From Peptostreptococcaceae bacterium oral taxon 113 str. W5053 (lineage in GTDB: Bacteria > Bacillota > Clostridia > Tissierellales > Peptoniphilaceae), in contig KI259809.1 of NCBI GenBank assembly GCA_000467935.1, positions 53,556-117,555 of the forward strand: DNA of 64,000 nt, given 5' to 3'. The position numbers and the translations under genes were made by a program. Within the stretch, counting starts at the first letter, position 1, and each line of letters begins with the position of its first letter. The notes beneath the pieces are model-generated. The model was not told the origin of the DNA. It saw only the letters and a list, made by a program, of their open reading frames with translations, and searched no databases. Of the stretch, positions 62,655 to 64,000 are shown piece by piece.

Positions 62655-62919
62655 GAAAGAAAAGCGTATTCCACTTAGGAAATGTACCATATGCGGAGAA
62701 CACAAAGATAAATTCAATTTGATTCGAGTTGTAAAAAATAAAGATGAAGGTATTTCGGTGGATCTAACTTATAAGAAGAATGGCAGAGGAGCATATATTT
62801 GTAAGTCAATGGAATGCTATGAGAAAGCAAAAAAAAGTAGTCGTCTTAAAAATGCTTTACAATCAAATATTGATGAAAAAATTTATGAAAAAATAAAGGA
62901 GATCATCATGAACAGTTAA
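62647..62919 (+). CDS. ylxR: YlxR family RNase P modulator/RNA-binding protein
   Basis: A 90-residue protein with IPLRKCTICGEHKDKFNLIRVVKN, GRGAYICKSMECYEKA and a helical C-terminus, the YlxR (DUF448) pattern. YlxR (RnpM) was reported to bind RNase P RNA in Bacillus. ylxQ, an L7Ae-like gene that usually sits between ylxR and infB, is absent; infB begins 20 bases later. Confidence 0.93.
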   Translation: MIKKEKRIPLRKCTICGEHKDKFNLIRVVKNKDEGISVDLTYKKNGRGAYICKSMECYEKAKKSSRLKNALQSNIDEKIYEKIKEIIMNS

Positions 62920-62939
62920 GTGAATACGGAGGTGTCAAT

Positions 62940-64000
62940 ATGCAGAAAATGCGAATTTATAAGATTGCTAAACAAGCAAAAATGTCAACAAAGGAATTAA
63001 TGAATATATTGGAACAATTGGACATCAAAGCTAAAAGTCATATGTCAAATTTAGAAAATAATGAATTGAATCTTATTTTAGAGTATTTAAATTTAGACAA
63101 TTTAATAGAGAAAAAGCCTAGAGATGGCGGTCTAGAAGTTAAAATTCAGAAAGAAGAACAAAGCAATATACAGAAAAAATCAATACAGGATTTGGAAGAG
63201 AATAATGTCGATACAGTAAAAACTAAAGGAAACAGTTCTGTAAACAGTAAACAAAAAAAGAAAAATAAAAAGAAAAGTAAAAAAGAAAAACATGGAGTTG
63301 ATGATATTAAGGTGGAGAAAGATTATAGAATCGGAGAGACAATTGTTGTAAAAGAATTAGCAGACTTATTGGATAAGGGTGCTTCGCAAATTATTTCTAA
63401 ACTGATTACTCTTGGTATAATGGCCAATCAAAATCAATCAATTTCTTATGACTATGCATCTTTAGTTGCAAAAGAATTTGGGATTGATTTAATGCTTAAA
63501 GAGGACATTGTAAGTGAAGATGATCCTTTTGGTCTAGATTTTGAAGATAATGAAACTGATCTTGTTTCAAGACCTCCTGTAGTAACTGTCATGGGACACG
63601 TAGACCATGGCAAAACTTCCTTATTGGACGCAATTAGGAATACCAATGTAACGAAAAGAGAAGCAGGCGGAATTACTCAGCATATCGGAGCATATACAGT
63701 ATCAATAGATAATAAAAAAATTGTATTTCTTGATACTCCCGGACACGAAGCTTTTACAGCTATGCGCTCTCGAGGAGCAATGGTTACTGATATTGCCGTT
63801 TTAGTAGTAGCTGCAGATGACGGAGTGATGCCACAAACCGTTGAGGCGATTAATCATGCCAAAGCGGCAGGAGTGCCAATTATTGTGGCTATTAACAAAA
63901 TGGATAAACCGGAAGCCAATATTGATCGGGTACGACAAGAACTAATGGAGTATGATTTAGTTGCTGAAGAATGGGGCGGAAACACTATTAATGTTGGGGT
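62940..64000 (+). CDS. infB: Translation initiation factor IF-2 (N-terminal part; cut by window end)
   Basis: The frame opens at ATG 62940 with CGGAGGTG upstream and runs off the window. Residues 1-45 (MRIYKIAKQAKMSTKELMNIL) are an IF2_N domain. A charged linker with a Lys-rich run (about 100-118) follows, then a second IF2_N-like part (about 125-180). The G domain begins VTVMGHVDHGKTSLLD (about 215-230), with the GGITQHIGAY switch, DTPGHEAF and NKMDKPEAN. About 353 residues are visible. Confidence 0.97.
   Translation, partial: MQKMRIYKIAKQAKMSTKELMNILEQLDIKAKSHMSNLENNELNLILEYLNLDNLIEKKPRDGGLEVKIQKEEQSNIQKKSIQDLEENNVDTVKTKGNSSVNSKQKKKNKKKSKKEKHGVDDIKVEKDYRIGETIVVKELADLLDKGASQIISKLITLGIMANQNQSISYDYASLVAKEFGIDLMLKEDIVSEDDPFGLDFEDNETDLVSRPPVVTVMGHVDHGKTSLLDAIRNTNVTKREAGGITQHIGAYTVSIDNKKIVFLDTPGHEAFTAMRSRGAMVTDIAVLVVAADDGVMPQTVEAINHAKAAGVPIIVAINKMDKPEANIDRVRQELMEYDLVAEEWGGNTINVG

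Overview
This window is a 64 kb, AT-rich, gene-dense stretch of chromosome from a Gram-positive anaerobe of the Clostridia/Tissierellia type. Supporting signs are the ruvCAB-queA-tgt-yajC-scfA-scfB order, the SCIFF ribosomal peptide, PolC, a fused IspH-ribosomal protein S1, ArgR-RecN-TlyA synteny, the CD1247-type acidic protein and the rpsB-tsf-pyrH-frr-uppS-cdsA-rseP-ispG-polC block. The species cannot be named from the sequence. Nearly every gene is on the + strand in tightly packed or overlapping operons. Many use TTG or GTG starts. The genes are overwhelmingly housekeeping.

Layout. 1-364: end of a tRNA-Tyr, then a consensus promoter driving tRNA-Gly, tRNA-Cys and tRNA-Arg with a terminator. 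383-1203: a decayed IS30-family insertion sequence. 1341-2072: an unrecognised 243-residue protein. 2132-8290: Holliday junction resolution (ruvCAB), queuosine synthesis (queA, tgt), yajC, and the SCIFF peptide with its radical SAM maturase (scfA/scfB). 8290-14623: recJ, a CapA-like protein, relA, dtd and a metallo-hydrolase. 14623-15726: a heavily decayed hemZ pseudogene. 15817-22901: a PucR-like regulator and a type IV pilus/pseudopilin operon (ATPase, platform, major pilin, prepilin peptidase, four minor-pilin-like proteins). 22984-26955: efp, an acidic protein, asp23, nusB, xseAB, ispA. 26990-27565: a large structured noncoding RNA that I identify as an OLE RNA, followed directly by its membrane partner gene oapA. 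28177-40621: tlyA, argR, recN, nudix, pyrimidine-nucleoside phosphorylase, M50 protease, scpAB, rluB, mnmM, a BaiN-like flavoprotein, cmk, plsC, ispH-rpsA. 40710-43906: dprA, topA. 44027-54731: rpsB, tsf, pyrH, frr, uppS, cdsA, rseP, ispG, polC. 54799-60932: aspS, tcdA, rseC-like, glyA, der, plsY. 61057-64000: rimP, nusA, ylxR and the start of infB, which is cut by the window end.

The most notable system is the OLE RNA-OapA pair. The RNA has its own consensus promoter, its 5' and 3' ends are exactly complementary, and it ends in a terminator hairpin. A four-helix membrane protein gene follows. Together with the flanking xseB-ispA and tlyA-argR-recN genes this is the known OLE genomic setting. 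Other points worth a second look are the SCIFF precursor and maturase separated by an attenuator-like hairpin, loss of PHP metal ligands in PolC, hemZ decay at the radical SAM cysteines, a structured rpsB leader, and the absence of dxr, dxs and secDF from their usual slots.

Functional links. ispA, ispH and ispG with uppS show isoprenoid and cell-wall lipid carrier synthesis. plsC, plsY and cdsA cover phospholipid synthesis. rimP, nusA, infB, rpsB, tsf, frr and efp cover translation and transcription. ruvCAB, recJ, recN, xseAB, dprA, topA and polC cover DNA replication, repair and uptake.
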